Shown: positions 18,029 to 27,831, counted from the stretch's first letter. The stretch: 64,000 nt of DNA from an uncultured Ilumatobacter sp. (GCA_905480335.1 CAJQPY010000008.1:1-64000), one strand, 5' to 3'. Notes: generated from the letters alone by a model not told the origin. Made by a program: numbers and translations.

Positions 18029-18940
18029 ATGACGTTTCAGACGCAGATCGCCATCGGGGACGATGCTACTTTGTCCGGGCCTTTTCGACGTCCTGCACAG
18101 ATGCTTGCCAACCAGGAGTACGGCGGCCATGCAAGCGTCCATGATGACGCTGAGGCGGCAAGACTCGGATTGGCTGGTGCTCCGATCGAAGGACCGACCC
18201 ACTTCAGCCAGTTCGACGCCCTCGCCGTGCGGCGCTGGGGACAGGTTTGGTTTGAACGTGGCTGCATCTCGTCGCATTTTCTCAATATGGTCGTCGCCGG
18301 AGAGCAGGTCCAGGCGTTCCTGACGCCGTTCGACGATCACTCGGCAACGATCAACGCCGTCAAGCATGATGGAACCTCGGTTCTGACCGGTACCGCATCG
18401 ATTGGGATTGGCACCTCGACCGAACTCGACGTGCGTCGGTTGCGGGGGCTCGGTGACTCGGGAGACCTTTACATCGTCGACCAGCTCGAGATCGGCATGA
18501 CCGCTGCCCCGGTGGTGACCACAATGGGGTTCAACAACAACAACGGAGCGCTTTATCCGTTCTCGCTGGCGGAAAAACTCGAACAGATCACCGAGCGGTC
18601 ATCGTGGTACGAGCCCGATGGTGATTCCCCCTGGACGGCATCGATCGTGCCGACCGAGATGATCAGTGTCCTTGCGCATCAGGCGGGAGCGCACTTCCCC
18701 GTCCGTGGACCGGCAGTCGGATTGTTCATTGATCTCGAGGTGCGCTTCGTCGATGGGCCGGTACTCGTCGGAAGGCCCTACGAGATCGTTCACTCCGTCG
18801 TCGGGATCGGTCAGAGCCGTGCGGTCGAGTCGTACTGGACTGAGTCGACTGTTACCGATGTCGAGTCCGGCAGGCACATCGCCTCGGTGCTCCTTCACCA
18901 GGGCGTGTTCAAAGCGTCCTATCCGGGATACCCGTCGTGA
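18029..18940 (+). CDS. Double hotdog-fold (MaoC-like) protein
   Basis: 303 residues, soluble. The central HASVHDDAEAARLGLAGAP and EGPTHFSQFD region resembles the hydratase helix and following strand of MaoC-type hotdog domains, and the C-terminal half (GPVLVGRPYEIVHSVVGIG) reads as a second hotdog repeat. The family hydrates enoyl thioesters or binds them; here the substrate is unknown. The gene stands alone, convergent with a Gfo/Idh/MocA pseudogene 7 bases away. Confidence 0.6.
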   Translation: MTFQTQIAIGDDATLSGPFRRPAQMLANQEYGGHASVHDDAEAARLGLAGAPIEGPTHFSQFDALAVRRWGQVWFERGCISSHFLNMVVAGEQVQAFLTPFDDHSATINAVKHDGTSVLTGTASIGIGTSTELDVRRLRGLGDSGDLYIVDQLEIGMTAAPVVTTMGFNNNNGALYPFSLAEKLEQITERSSWYEPDGDSPWTASIVPTEMISVLAHQAGAHFPVRGPAVGLFIDLEVRFVDGPVLVGRPYEIVHSVVGIGQSRAVESYWTESTVTDVESGRHIASVLLHQGVFKASYPGYPS

Positions 18941-18947
18941 CTCGCGC

Positions 18948-19947
18948 TCATGGCAAGGGCACCTCGGTGGGATACACCACACCGAGTTGACGGCGGATCT
19001 CGTCCATCAATTCCATATTTGTGGTGGCCGCATCTCAGGTCTGAATGTGGCTCTCCTTCGCTTCTGCTGGGATCTGTTCCATGGTGTGCTCGACTTCAAG
19101 CGCAAGCCCACGGTTCGGTGCCGCGATGCGCTCGGGCTCCGACTCGTCATAGCGAGTGAGCGAGAACTCCGATGGAGACCAGAAGGGAGCGGGAATCACT
19201 GCAATCCCGTCGGTCTCGACTACTCGAGCCGCGAGGTCGGGCGCGCCGTCGATCGACGTGGTGAAGGTCGTGACCGCTCCGGATCGATGACGCATAACGC
19301 CGCCGACAAAGTCATCAACGCCGTGATGAGTTGAGCGCCCGAGCGCTTTGACCTCCACCGGCTCTCCCAGAAGAAAACGACTGATCGAAAGGGGATAGAT
19401 GCCCAAGTCGAGAAGTGCGCCTCCGGCAAGGTCAGGGCGTCGATGTCGTCCTTTCTCGTCGAGCAGCGGGATCGCGAAGTTTGCGTCGACGGAGATCACC
19501 TCGCCGATCGCACCAGCGGCCATACGAATGCGCAATTTATGCCAGACCGGATTGAACCAACTCCAGATTGCTTCCATTCGAAACCGACCGTTACGACGAG
19601 CTGAGCCGATCGTCTCACGTCCCTCGTCGGCGTTAATAGCGAGAGCTTTCTCATACAGGACGTGCTTGCCGGCGCTCAAGCGCGGCAGGAGTCATTCGGT
19701 AGTGTTTGTTACGGGGCGAACCGATGTAGATGACATCAACAGTGGGGTTCGCCCAGAGCTCGTTGTAGCTGCCGTGTGCGCAATCGATGCCAGGCGCTGC
19801 GGCGAAGGAATCGGCAGTTGAGCGGGTTCGTGATCAAACGGTGACGACTTCGGCGCCGTCGACTGCCGCTAGTGCCTCCGCCATTGAGTTCGAGATGTTG
19901 CCGGTCGAGGCGATGCCCCAGCGGAGCTTGTCGTTCGTAGCGCCCAA
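18948..19947 (-). pseudogene. Gfo/Idh/MocA oxidoreductase, inactivated
   Basis: Read on the minus strand from TTG 19947 the protein starts LRWGIASTGNISNSMAEAL (Rossmann GxxGNI) and reaches GAEVVTV before an in-frame TGA, where the family has Gly or Ser. It continues through PTVDVIYIGSPRNKHY, then needs a one-base shift: an extra A at 19678-19679 separates MTPAALE from the frame reading SAGKHVLYEKALAIN, the family EKP-like motif. The next 214 codons are intact up to SHIQT, then TGA replaces the expected Trp (TGG) before DAATTNMELMDEIRRQLGVV and the true end. Three lesions make sequencing error unlikely. Related enzymes oxidise sugars or diols; the adjacent GH3 gene fits sugar use. Confidence 0.85.
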
Positions 19948-19948
19948 C

Positions 19949-20764
19949 CTAAAGCAATGACTCGATGTACTCCGCCACTGAGTCGTCGCTGTGGTGGCCG
20001 ATTACCTCATCCGCAGCCCGCTTGGCGGCGTCAACAGCGTTCCCAACTGCTACGCCGCGGCCAGCCCATCGAAGCATCTGAACGTCGTTATGGTTGTCGC
20101 CGAACGCCACGACGTCATTGGCGCAAAAACCGGCCTCGTCGAGCATGTGCGCAAGGGCTCGGGATTTGTCGACACCAACACCGGTGATCTCAACGAAATC
20201 AACCCCTGAGCAGTTGAGCGTGAGCGGCGCCGGCAGGTGGGGTAGAAGCCACTCAGCAAGTTCGTTTCCGACTGCGTCAGGATGTCGAACCATCACCTTG
20301 GTCACCGCAGTTGCCGAATCCGGGCGCGGTCCGGTTTGAAATTTCCGAAGATCATCGTGCGTGCGGGCGATGTCGTCAAACCCGTGATCCCAGGCGGACC
20401 CATTGCGCATCTCCCAACAGAACGACAACTCGGGTACAGCTGTGTCGAGCGCAGCGAACAGCGAGGCGAGGTGGTCTGGGTTTATCGTGTATCGACGCAG
20501 CGTTGTGTCGGTTGAGACGTCGTGGATGATGGAGCCGTTCGAACAAATGAGACCGTCAACGACGTTATGACGGGCGAGGCGATCCATCGCCGAACGCGGT
20601 GCACGTCCTGTTGCGGCGATCACCATCCAACCAGCCCGACGAGCAGTGCTGAGGACTTCAACTGTGCGGCCCGACAGCTTGTGGTCAAGTCCGAACAGCG
20701 TGCCGTCAAGGTCGCTAGCAATCACCCCCGGCCGGCGACCGCCTACTGCGCTGTCGTCAGCCAC
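19949..20764 (-). CDS. HAD-superfamily hydrolase, Cof type
   Basis: 271 residues from GTG 20764. HAD motif I is IASDLDGTLFG, motif II lies in VIAATGRAPRS, the Lys is in VGVDKSRAL, and motif IV reads VVAFGDNHNDVQML. A large C2B cap occupies the middle. These enzymes dephosphorylate sugar phosphates, FMN or similar metabolites; the substrate is not predictable. The start overlaps the end of the GH3 gene by 8 bases, so they are one operon; the frame's upstream extension is GH3 shadow. Confidence 0.88.
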   Translation of the reverse strand: MADDSAVGGRRPGVIASDLDGTLFGLDHKLSGRTVEVLSTARRAGWMVIAATGRAPRSAMDRLARHNVVDGLICSNGSIIHDVSTDTTLRRYTINPDHLASLFAALDTAVPELSFCWEMRNGSAWDHGFDDIARTHDDLRKFQTGPRPDSATAVTKVMVRHPDAVGNELAEWLLPHLPAPLTLNCSGVDFVEITGVGVDKSRALAHMLDEAGFCANDVVAFGDNHNDVQMLRWAGRGVAVGNAVDAAKRAADEVIGHHSDDSVAEYIESLL

Positions 20765-23144
20765 GTCGACTTGCGACCCGTAACGCGCTGAGCATCGCAG
20801 CGAGACCTTCGAACGCCCTGATCGAGCCGACACCACCGCTCATCGAGACGAGGAATCTGAGGGGCGCCTCGCGAATCATTCGCTCACTCAGCATCCTGAG
20901 CACAGGGTCTGGGTCGTCACCCAGCAGCCTTTTTAGCTGGCGGTCCGCAATCCGCAGGAACCCTGCTTGGGCGACACGGCCGAGGCGGGTTGCGTTGAGT
21001 TCACCGACAACGGTGTTGAGCGTGAAGGGGAAAATGGGAGTCGACGATGGGATGGGGCCGCCGAGCATCGCCTCAAACTCGATTGCGGTTGCCACGAAAC
21101 GATTTTTGCCCGGTCCTCGTGCGCCAGTTGGTACCTGGTCGATGGCGTCACCAGGAACGTTGACGGTGATTTTGCTTCGGATGTCACGTGATGAAGCACC
21201 GATTAGCAGGTCAAATTCCCCGGCCTCCACCCGCCACTGCGCGGTATCGACATCGAAGAAAGCGAAGGACCGCTCGTCAAGCGAGAGATGCACCGTCGTT
21301 GAATCGCCAGGAGCGACGTGAACCTTCGCAAAAGCCTGCAGTTCGCGGTCCGGACGGTAGACCGTTGACTCGACATCTCTGACGTACAGTTGGACCACAT
21401 CGCTACCTGCTCGACTCCCGGTGTTGGTCACCGTAACCGCAACAGTGAGGTCGCAGCCCGAACCGGTCACTGTCACTTCCGCCCACTCGAATGCCGTATA
21501 CGACAGGCCGTGGCCGAACGCGAAACGCGTCTCGACCCCGGCGGTGTTGTGGAATCGATACCCGACGAACAGGCCCTCTCGGTACTGGACCTGTCGTTGT
21601 CTCGCGGTGAAGTTTTCTTCCGACGGGAAGACCATTGACTTGGGGAAGGTCTCAGCCAGCCGTCCGCCTGGCTCAACGTCACCGACGAGCACGTCGACGA
21701 TTGAGGCGCCCGCCGCCTGGCCCCCGAGATATGCCTCGACAACTGCTGCGGGTAGGTCAGCCCACGGAAGGAGCACGGGAGCACCGTTGACGAGCACAAC
21801 GACGGTCCGCGGATTCGCTGCGCACACTGCCGTAACCAGTTGGTCGTGGGCCGGGGGAAGCGCCAGGGAGGTGCGATCACAACCTTCGGCTTCGTCGATG
21901 CCAGGCAGCCCGACGAATACGATCGGAACCGAGACGTTGCGTGCGAGATCGACCGCCTCGCGTAAGCGCGTCGCATCCGACCGCCCGGTGACGTGGTCAT
22001 AGCCGGCGGCGTATCCGACCCGACCGGTGAAGCGCTCCTCGGCATGCCGGCGGGCATCGTCGAGGCGTGTTGGCACGACCTGAGAACTGCCCGCGCCCTG
22101 GTATCTGGGGTGATCGGCGAACTCCCCGATTATCCCGATGTCGGTGTCGTCGGCGAGTGGGAGAACACCATTGTTCGTCAGCATTACCGTCCCCGAGCTC
22201 GCAGCAAGTCGGGCGAGCCGATGGTGGTCGACGTCGTCGACGAGACCTCGACCACGCTCTTCGACCTCCTCGGTCATCCGAGCTCCCAACGATGCGACTG
22301 CGGTGGCCCGATCGAGAACGAGATCGAGAGGTAGGTCTCCGTCATCGATGGCGTCGGTGACTGATCCATCGTAAGCCCCGCCGCTGGATGGCATCTCTAG
22401 GTCAACACCGGCGCGGACCGCAGCTACCCGGTCGTTCACGCCGCCCCAGTCGGTTACGACCATCCCGTCGAAACCCCACTCGGTCCGCAGGATCTCATTT
22501 ACGAGACGCTCGCTGTCGCTGACGTACTCGCCGTTAACGAGGTTGTACGACGTCATGACCGCCAAGGGGCCGGACTCGGCGACTGCGATCTCAAATCCAC
22601 GAAGATAAATTTCGCGAAAGGTGCGCTCATCGACGATCACGTCGCACACCATGCGATACGACTCGTGATTGTTGGCGACGTAATGCTTTAGGCAAGCAGC
22701 AACTCCTTCTGACTGGACGCCGCGGACCATTGCCGCAGCCAGGCGGCCACTTAGGACTGGGTCTTCCGATAGGTACTCGAAGTTTCGGCCGCCGCCGGGA
22801 TGACGTTTGATATTCATCCCTGGGCCGAGCAAGACGGCAGCGCCGTTGGCGCGGCATTCCCGACCGAGCGCCGCACCGACTTGCTCTAGTAGTTCGGTAT
22901 CCCAGCTTGCCGCGAGGTTTGAGGCGGTCGGGAAACATGTCGCTGGAACCGAATTCCCGATCCCCAAGTGATCGGCGTCATCAGGCTGACGGCGTAAGCC
23001 ATGCGGCCCGTCGGTCAGCGTGACTGCCGGGAGACCCAACTCGTCAATTTCCTCCGTTGACCAGAAGCCACCCCCCGACAGCAGTGTGACCAGTCGCTCC
23101 GTCGAGAGCTTGCTCAGTTGGTCGCGCAAGTTGACGGGTGGCAC
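20757..23144 (-). CDS. Glycoside hydrolase family 3 beta-glucosidase
   Basis: 795 residues. The N-terminal TIM barrel has LTDGPHGLR, GPGMNIKRHPGGGRNFEYLSEDP, SEGVAACLKHYVANNHES and the nucleophile Asp in MVVTDWGGV. The (alpha/beta) sandwich follows, then the FN3-like domain (GLSYTAFEW, VTVTNTGSRAGSDVVQLYV). The C-terminal tail after residue 690 is extra helix, as in longer bacterial enzymes. No signal peptide is visible, so it is cytoplasmic and would act on imported oligosaccharides. GTG 23144 gives a family-like N-terminus. It forms an operon with the HAD hydrolase and perhaps the dead oxidoreductase. Confidence 0.95.
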   Translation of the reverse strand: MPPVNLRDQLSKLSTERLVTLLSGGGFWSTEEIDELGLPAVTLTDGPHGLRRQPDDADHLGIGNSVPATCFPTASNLAASWDTELLEQVGAALGRECRANGAAVLLGPGMNIKRHPGGGRNFEYLSEDPVLSGRLAAAMVRGVQSEGVAACLKHYVANNHESYRMVCDVIVDERTFREIYLRGFEIAVAESGPLAVMTSYNLVNGEYVSDSERLVNEILRTEWGFDGMVVTDWGGVNDRVAAVRAGVDLEMPSSGGAYDGSVTDAIDDGDLPLDLVLDRATAVASLGARMTEEVEERGRGLVDDVDHHRLARLAASSGTVMLTNNGVLPLADDTDIGIIGEFADHPRYQGAGSSQVVPTRLDDARRHAEERFTGRVGYAAGYDHVTGRSDATRLREAVDLARNVSVPIVFVGLPGIDEAEGCDRTSLALPPAHDQLVTAVCAANPRTVVVLVNGAPVLLPWADLPAAVVEAYLGGQAAGASIVDVLVGDVEPGGRLAETFPKSMVFPSEENFTARQRQVQYREGLFVGYRFHNTAGVETRFAFGHGLSYTAFEWAEVTVTGSGCDLTVAVTVTNTGSRAGSDVVQLYVRDVESTVYRPDRELQAFAKVHVAPGDSTTVHLSLDERSFAFFDVDTAQWRVEAGEFDLLIGASSRDIRSKITVNVPGDAIDQVPTGARGPGKNRFVATAIEFEAMLGGPIPSSTPIFPFTLNTVVGELNATRLGRVAQAGFLRIADRQLKRLLGDDPDPVLRMLSERMIREAPLRFLVSMSGGVGSIRAFEGLAAMLSALRVASRRG

Positions 23145-23655
23145 GACGCCTGGTCTAGTCCAACGAAGCCGGCACGGACCAGCTGCCGCTGCATTGAAGG
23201 GGCAGGCAACGAGGGTTATTCAGCCGTAGAAAGGCGCCTTGCTGCGCGCAGCAGGGCCAGACCGGCCGGCACAGAGCTGCGGGCGGCCGCGCCCGTCGGC
23301 AGCATCCACTCATCCGTTGCTGAAAGATTGGCGGTCGCTTGGTCCCGAGCATGCGCCTGGGTTCTGCTGGCCCCGCCAATGGCGACGGCGTCCCCTATCT
23401 GGCTTCAGTCGGCGGGCCAACAGCGTCAGTGATAGCCACCGTCGCCTGGCGGATATCCCCGGGGATTAGGTTGGCCGCCGGTTCGATAGCAATATCGCAT
23501 ACAAAGCAGGCCCTGTTGGATCAATCTGGGTCGGTGATGCGCCCACCGTGCGAAAATCAGCGTAGAACGAGGAACGCGGCACCCTTCAGCGATAGGGCTG
23601 TCTCGGTCATCTGACTACGACGTCATCGTCGATCCGGCGAGTGACCACGTTCTGG
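23145..23655 (-). other. 511-base gap with no recognisable gene
   Basis: Several short frames exist on both strands (for example plus-strand 23339-23614), but none has a recognisable domain. It should contain the GH3 promoter at its left end and the 3' end of the reductase operon at its right. The right edge holds an inverted repeat at 23641-23659. Confidence 0.4.
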
Positions 23656-23659
23656 TCAC
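23641..23659. repeat. Inverted repeat over the reductase stop codon
   Basis: GTGACCA, five-base loop CGTTC, TGGTCAC: a perfect 7-base stem. The TGA stop of the flavin reductase (23656-23658) lies in the right arm. No T-run follows on the minus strand, so a classical intrinsic terminator is doubtful. Confidence 0.4.
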
Positions 23660-25104
23660 CCGTTCCGAGGCCGCCGCCTAACTCGGCCACGCAACATGGC
23701 CAACCATTCTCGTGGGACGGCGGACATAGTGTCTCGGAGGAAGTCGTCAGCAATTTGGCTGACAGCTTGGGCATATGCCGGATACGGGAATACCGTACCG
23801 AACATCTTGCGGAGACCGATTCCATGGTCGATGGCGAAGGTGAATATACCTATGATTTCGGCCGCCGACGGCCCGACGATCGCTGCTCGCAGGATCTTCC
23901 CGGTGAACCGCTCTGCGTCGACGATCACGACACCGTGTTTGACGTCGTCGGTGTAGCCGCGATCCATGTCGGCGACCTGAACGGTGTAGCGGCGTCGGCT
24001 CACACGTGGAAGCGCGTCGATTTTGTCAACGCTCATTCCGACCGATGCGATTTCGGGTCGACTGAAGACGGCGTTGGGAAGGACGCGGGGAGAGCCAATT
24101 CTAGGTATGTACGGGAGCGCGATCGCACGGATTGCGCGTCGACCGATTGAGTTCGCGCCGTGAGTTGTCAAAGTATTTCCCGTGACGTCACCGACTGCGT
24201 AGATTCCGTCTACATTCGTTCTGCCGAACGTGTCGGCGGTGATGCCGAGATCGGTGTACTCAACTCCGGCGATATCGAGGCCGAGGTCGGTTAGCTTCGG
24301 CCGCCGGCCAACGGCGAGAAGCACTCGGTCGACGTGGGCGATGGTTTGGCCGTTACCGAGGTGGGCGGTCTCCTTATCGAAGCGTTCGACGGACGTTCCG
24401 GTAAAGACCTCGACTCCACGCTCCCGCAATGCGGCCTCAATCGTTGACGACACCAGCGGATCCTCGGTGGAAATCAAACGGTCTTGGAGTTCGACGACTG
24501 CAACCTTGGACCCAAGGTCGCGAAATGCGGTCGCCATCTCAAGTGAGATCGGACCGCCGCCGAGAAGTACGACCTTTGCGGGAACTTCCGTAAGTTCGAA
24601 GAGGTTCTCGTTGGTGAGCAGACGACCGGGGTCGAGTCCAGTGATTTGGAACTCGACCGGTTGGGATCCGGCACACACGATCACGTTCTCGGCCAATACG
24701 TTCATGACAATTCCATCAGGTGTGGTCACCTCGACTGCGTGCGGCCTGCGACGCTCGGTAAGTCGCGCCCAGCCCCGAATGAGGTGAATGGTCTCGTGAC
24801 CGACCATCTCCTCGTCCTCTGCGGCGCTCATTTGATCGCGTTTGTCGCGCACATGGCCGAAGGGATCATCAACGCCCGATGCGGCCGCATGGAGCAGGGC
24901 TTTGGACGGGATACAGCCGACATTTGTGCAGTCGCCGCCAACCCGACCGGCCTCGATGAGCGCCACGTCGTGTCCGAAGCCAGAGAGGCCGATCGCCAAG
25001 GTGAGCCCACCTGAACCAGCGCCGATCACGGCGGCCTTGTAGATCCGCTCAGCTGAGCTCTCGGCAGAACCCTTGACGGCAACGCGGTTTGAGGAGTCGT
25101 TCAT
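23656..25104 (-). CDS. Pyridine nucleotide-disulfide oxidoreductase (MerA/Lpd-like)
   Basis: 482 residues. The FAD Rossmann motif is AAVIGAGSGGLTLAIGLSG, the redox-active disulfide is GGDCTNVGCIPSKALLHAA, the NAD(P) motif is VVLLGGGPISLEMA, FAD site two is VDGIYAVGDVTGN, and the dimerisation domain has FGTVFPYPAYAQA in place of the usual His-containing tail (HPTxxE is FPYPAYA here). It belongs to the mercuric reductase/dihydrolipoamide dehydrogenase group, but there is no HMA domain or C-terminal Cys pair, so mercury reduction is unlikely. ATG 25104 overlaps the TVP38 stop (ATGA). Confidence 0.9.
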   Translation of the reverse strand: MNDSSNRVAVKGSAESSAERIYKAAVIGAGSGGLTLAIGLSGFGHDVALIEAGRVGGDCTNVGCIPSKALLHAAASGVDDPFGHVRDKRDQMSAAEDEEMVGHETIHLIRGWARLTERRRPHAVEVTTPDGIVMNVLAENVIVCAGSQPVEFQITGLDPGRLLTNENLFELTEVPAKVVLLGGGPISLEMATAFRDLGSKVAVVELQDRLISTEDPLVSSTIEAALRERGVEVFTGTSVERFDKETAHLGNGQTIAHVDRVLLAVGRRPKLTDLGLDIAGVEYTDLGITADTFGRTNVDGIYAVGDVTGNTLTTHGANSIGRRAIRAIALPYIPRIGSPRVLPNAVFSRPEIASVGMSVDKIDALPRVSRRRYTVQVADMDRGYTDDVKHGVVIVDAERFTGKILRAAIVGPSAAEIIGIFTFAIDHGIGLRKMFGTVFPYPAYAQAVSQIADDFLRDTMSAVPREWLAMLRGRVRRRPRNG

Positions 25105-25835
25105 GGCTGTCGCTTTCTGAGGAGGTAGGAGATGACGAGACTGATGATGAAGATCGCGACGCCGGCATAGACCGCCCATGGGTTGATGCCGTTGATGCCC
25201 TGGTCGACACGTTCGAGTGAAGCGCCGAGAAGGACGAACGAAACGGTGCCCGGCAACGATCCAAGCGCCGTTGCCAAGAGAAATGAGGTCCAGGTGATCC
25301 GGAGCGCACCGCATATGTAGTTGACGAGGTCGTACGGCAAGAACAACAGTCGCATGACGAAGACGGTCTCGAAGCTGTGTTCACGGAGACGTCCGCTCCA
25401 CCTTGAGACAAACGAGCGATCATCGCCACGGGCGTCGAACGCAGCCGCATCTGGGTCGTTTCCGAGCAGCCGTCCGACACCGTAGGCGACCAACGCTGAC
25501 ATGTTGGCGGCGACGATCACGACGGCCACCCCAAGCCATGGGCCGAATAACACGCCGCCCATTGCCGTGAGTACCGACGCAGGGAACAGCACAAGTGGCC
25601 GCACGAGGTATACCCCGATGTACGCGAAGATGACCCACCGTGCGGCGTCGATCGCGTTGATGAACCGTTGTCCAGCTTCAGCTGTGGAGAGGTCGTTCGA
25701 CGACTGGTACCCACGCCAGAGGAGGAAGATTGCGAGCCAGAGCCCGATCACGAGCACGCGTTGCGCCCAGACCCGTCGGACGTTGGCCGCCGCAGCGCCG
25801 TTGATGGACGTCACTGGAGCGTGTTGAGCGCCCAT
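25101..25835 (-). CDS. TVP38/TMEM64 (VTT domain) membrane protein
   Basis: 244 residues, about six hydrophobic segments. VRPLVLFPASVLTAMGGVLFGP and FVMRLLFLPYDLVNYICGAL carry the VTT/DedA core with conserved Pro and Gly and the RLLFLPYDLVNY segment. Members flip or transport lipids or act with small-molecule reductases. The TVP38-disulfide reductase pairing is common in bacteria. ATG 25835 lies within the end of the CDP-alcohol transferase gene, so all three genes are one operon. Confidence 0.88.
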   Translation of the reverse strand: MGAQHAPVTSINGAAAANVRRVWAQRVLVIGLWLAIFLLWRGYQSSNDLSTAEAGQRFINAIDAARWVIFAYIGVYLVRPLVLFPASVLTAMGGVLFGPWLGVAVVIVAANMSALVAYGVGRLLGNDPDAAAFDARGDDRSFVSRWSGRLREHSFETVFVMRLLFLPYDLVNYICGALRITWTSFLLATALGSLPGTVSFVLLGASLERVDQGINGINPWAVYAGVAIFIISLVISYLLRKRQP

Positions 25836-26422
25836 CGCACTCGTTCGATTGCGGTGAGTAAAACTGCAGTGGCCATCACCCACCAGACCGTCGCGGCGAT
25901 GTTGTTGAACGCAAGCGCAATCGCGAAAAACACGATGGTCTCTGCGCCCTCGACTAGTCCGCGTGGATGGATTGCGCTTGTCGCGCGATCCAAAGTTTCG
26001 GTGTCAGGCGAACGCTTCTCAAGCAGCGCGGAGACGTAGCCGAGCGCCACGGAGTTGACATAGAACGTCGCAAGCAGGACCGCCGTTGCGATCCAGGTAC
26101 CACGGTCATCGATACCGAACGCCAGTCCGATGGGGATCGCCGCATAGCCGATCGAGTCGAATACGAAGTCGAGTAGGCCGCCGGCGTCAGACGACCGGTC
26201 GGTCGAGCGAGCGACTGCACCGTCCAAGCCGTCGGCGACACGTCCGACCAGCCACAAGGCTACGGCCAGAGCTGGACGCAGCTGCCACGCGGCGATCGCT
26301 GCGGAGATGCTGGCTCCGAGCCCGAACGCTGAGATCGCCAACGGAGGCAGTCGCCCGATCGGGGTGCGTGTCAGCGGAGAGAGGAGATGATCCTTTATTG
26401 GTCGCAGTATCGAGTCGAGCAT
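25811..26422 (-). CDS. CDP-alcohol phosphatidyltransferase
   Basis: 203 residues with several membrane helices. The signature DGxxAR-x8-G-x3-D-x3-D is exact: DGLDGAVARSTDRSSDAGGL then LDFVFD, supplying all catalytic aspartates. It joins a CDP-activated lipid (usually CDP-diacylglycerol) to an alcohol acceptor; the acceptor is not predictable. First gene of the operon with TVP38 and the reductase, preceded by an AGAGGA purine stretch next to ATG 26422. Confidence 0.9.
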   Translation of the reverse strand: MLDSILRPIKDHLLSPLTRTPIGRLPPLAISAFGLGASISAAIAAWQLRPALAVALWLVGRVADGLDGAVARSTDRSSDAGGLLDFVFDSIGYAAIPIGLAFGIDDRGTWIATAVLLATFYVNSVALGYVSALLEKRSPDTETLDRATSAIHPRGLVEGAETIVFFAIALAFNNIAATVWWVMATAVLLTAIERVRWALNTLQ

Positions 26423-26467
26423 TCCTCTCTAGCCAACCTTTCACATCGATCAACGCTTACTGATCCC

Positions 26468-26486
26468 CCAAATCTTTCGGATTTGG
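26468..26486. terminator. Possible hairpin downstream of DUF1015 gene
   Basis: CCAAATC, loop TTTCG, GATTTGG is a perfect 7-base stem in the 215-base gap between the DUF1015 gene and the CDP-alcohol transferase gene. It has no U-tract on the minus strand, so termination is only a suggestion. The promoter of the lipid operon should be nearby. Confidence 0.3.
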
Positions 26487-26637
26487 TCCCGAGCGACGAG
26501 GGAGTCGACTGGGCTCACGGGTCAAATAGGCTTCTTAGTCGTGCCTACCGTGGCTCTGACGTCCCCCGCAGTCGGCGGAGCAACTCCGGCCCCGTACCAC
26601 GACGGTCTGCCAGCGCTCGCCGCCGCAGCGCCCGGGT

Positions 26638-27825
26638 TCACGCAAGAGGTCGGATCACCAACCCGGTCAACAACTTCGGTGTGAAGAATGTCGACTTTGG
26701 GGGCATCACGACACCTTCGCGAGCAGTCCGCTCGATTTCCACCACGCTCACAGGACGGATGAGCACGGCTGCTTGGGCGGTGCCCTCGGCTACAGCAGCT
26801 AAGACGCGGTCGACGCCGTGCTGGTAGGTCACGGAGTGCCCCACGTCGGACAGCAGTTCTTCGAGCCACAAGCCGTCGAGCGCACGGAGGCCATCAAACT
26901 CACCAATTTTGGGCGATAGCCATTCTGCGCTGCCATCTGGGCGCACGAGACACAAAACGCCGCTCTTATCCATTTTTGCGAGGGTCTCGGCTGAAGGTGC
27001 CTCAGCAGGTGATCGGTCGAACCCCTTGTCGAGCGCTGCGACAAGGTCATCGATGTGGACGTCGGCGTACAGACGATGGATCGCCTCGACGCTGAGCTGA
27101 TCCTCAATCAGTTCGGTAACAAATGCCAATGTTTCTTCAGCACCGCTCGTCGTTTTCCCCGTCGCTTCGCGCATTTCCTCGCGGAACTTCTGAGCCACGC
27201 CATATCGGTGATGACCGTCGGCGATAAGGACGTCGTCTGCGGCGATCTTGGTGCTGATGGCACCGATGCGAGTGGGGTCACACACGCGCTCGACGGAGTG
27301 GTCGACGCCTTCAATCGTCACTGAGGCGATTGGTTCACCCGGCTCTGCCAACAGTTCGGTGAGCCCATCGGCGAGGGATAATCCCCAGACCGGCGACATG
27401 TTTGCTCGCGTTGACCGAGTCAGGTCGAGACGGTCTGTCGATGCCTTCGGCGTGATGCGTTCGTGGGGGAGTACGCCGCACTCGCCGTAGGGCCCGACCT
27501 CAAGGCCTCCTAGTACTCCGACGATGCTGCGGGGAGCGCCACTCGCATCGGTGAATTTCAGGCGGTACAACGTGAAGCTTGGCTCATCATCAAACGCCAT
27601 GGCTCCCGAGTCGATCCATTGCCGCAGCCTCTCGCCAGCGCGTTCGTAGCGTCCCGGCCCGGCCGACTCGCGCGGAACATCGACATGGGTGATGTTGAAA
27701 CGGTGGCGGGCGTTAAGAGCGTCGAGATCAGCATCGGACAGCACGTCGTACGGTGGGGCGATCAGACCATCGATTTCGGGGTCGGTGTAGCGGAGAGCGG
27801 AGAATGGGGTAAACCGTGGCACCAT
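26638..27825 (-). CDS. DUF1015 family protein
   Basis: 395 residues. FTPFSALRYTDPEIDGLIAP and PPYDVLSDADLDALNAR form the DUF1015 N-terminus, and IADGHHRYGVAQKF is its most conserved motif with two histidines. The family is described as a ParB/HTH-related or phosphatase-like domain; the biochemical role is not settled. ATG 27825 is chosen over 27852 because the neighbouring HAD gene starts at 27832 on the other strand. The two start codons are then 6 bases apart, head to head. Confidence 0.85.
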   Translation of the reverse strand: MVPRFTPFSALRYTDPEIDGLIAPPYDVLSDADLDALNARHRFNITHVDVPRESAGPGRYERAGERLRQWIDSGAMAFDDEPSFTLYRLKFTDASGAPRSIVGVLGGLEVGPYGECGVLPHERITPKASTDRLDLTRSTRANMSPVWGLSLADGLTELLAEPGEPIASVTIEGVDHSVERVCDPTRIGAISTKIAADDVLIADGHHRYGVAQKFREEMREATGKTTSGAEETLAFVTELIEDQLSVEAIHRLYADVHIDDLVAALDKGFDRSPAEAPSAETLAKMDKSGVLCLVRPDGSAEWLSPKIGEFDGLRALDGLWLEELLSDVGHSVTYQHGVDRVLAAVAEGTAQAAVLIRPVSVVEIERTAREGVVMPPKSTFFTPKLLTGLVIRPLA

Positions 27826-27831
27826 CACAGG

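Noticed and set aside
17642-18367. Minus-strand 241-codon frame
   Set aside because: It is antisense to the ends of the DUF2079 and hotdog genes and shows no domain.
18948-19947. TGA read as Trp or Gly in the Gfo/Idh/MocA gene
   Set aside because: TGA ends many intact genes here (alaS, pyrG, tlyA and others), and the gene also has a frameshift.
23656-25104. Mercuric reductase
   Set aside because: The HMA domain, C-terminal Cys pair and mer neighbours are absent; a general disulfide-reductase-family name is safer.
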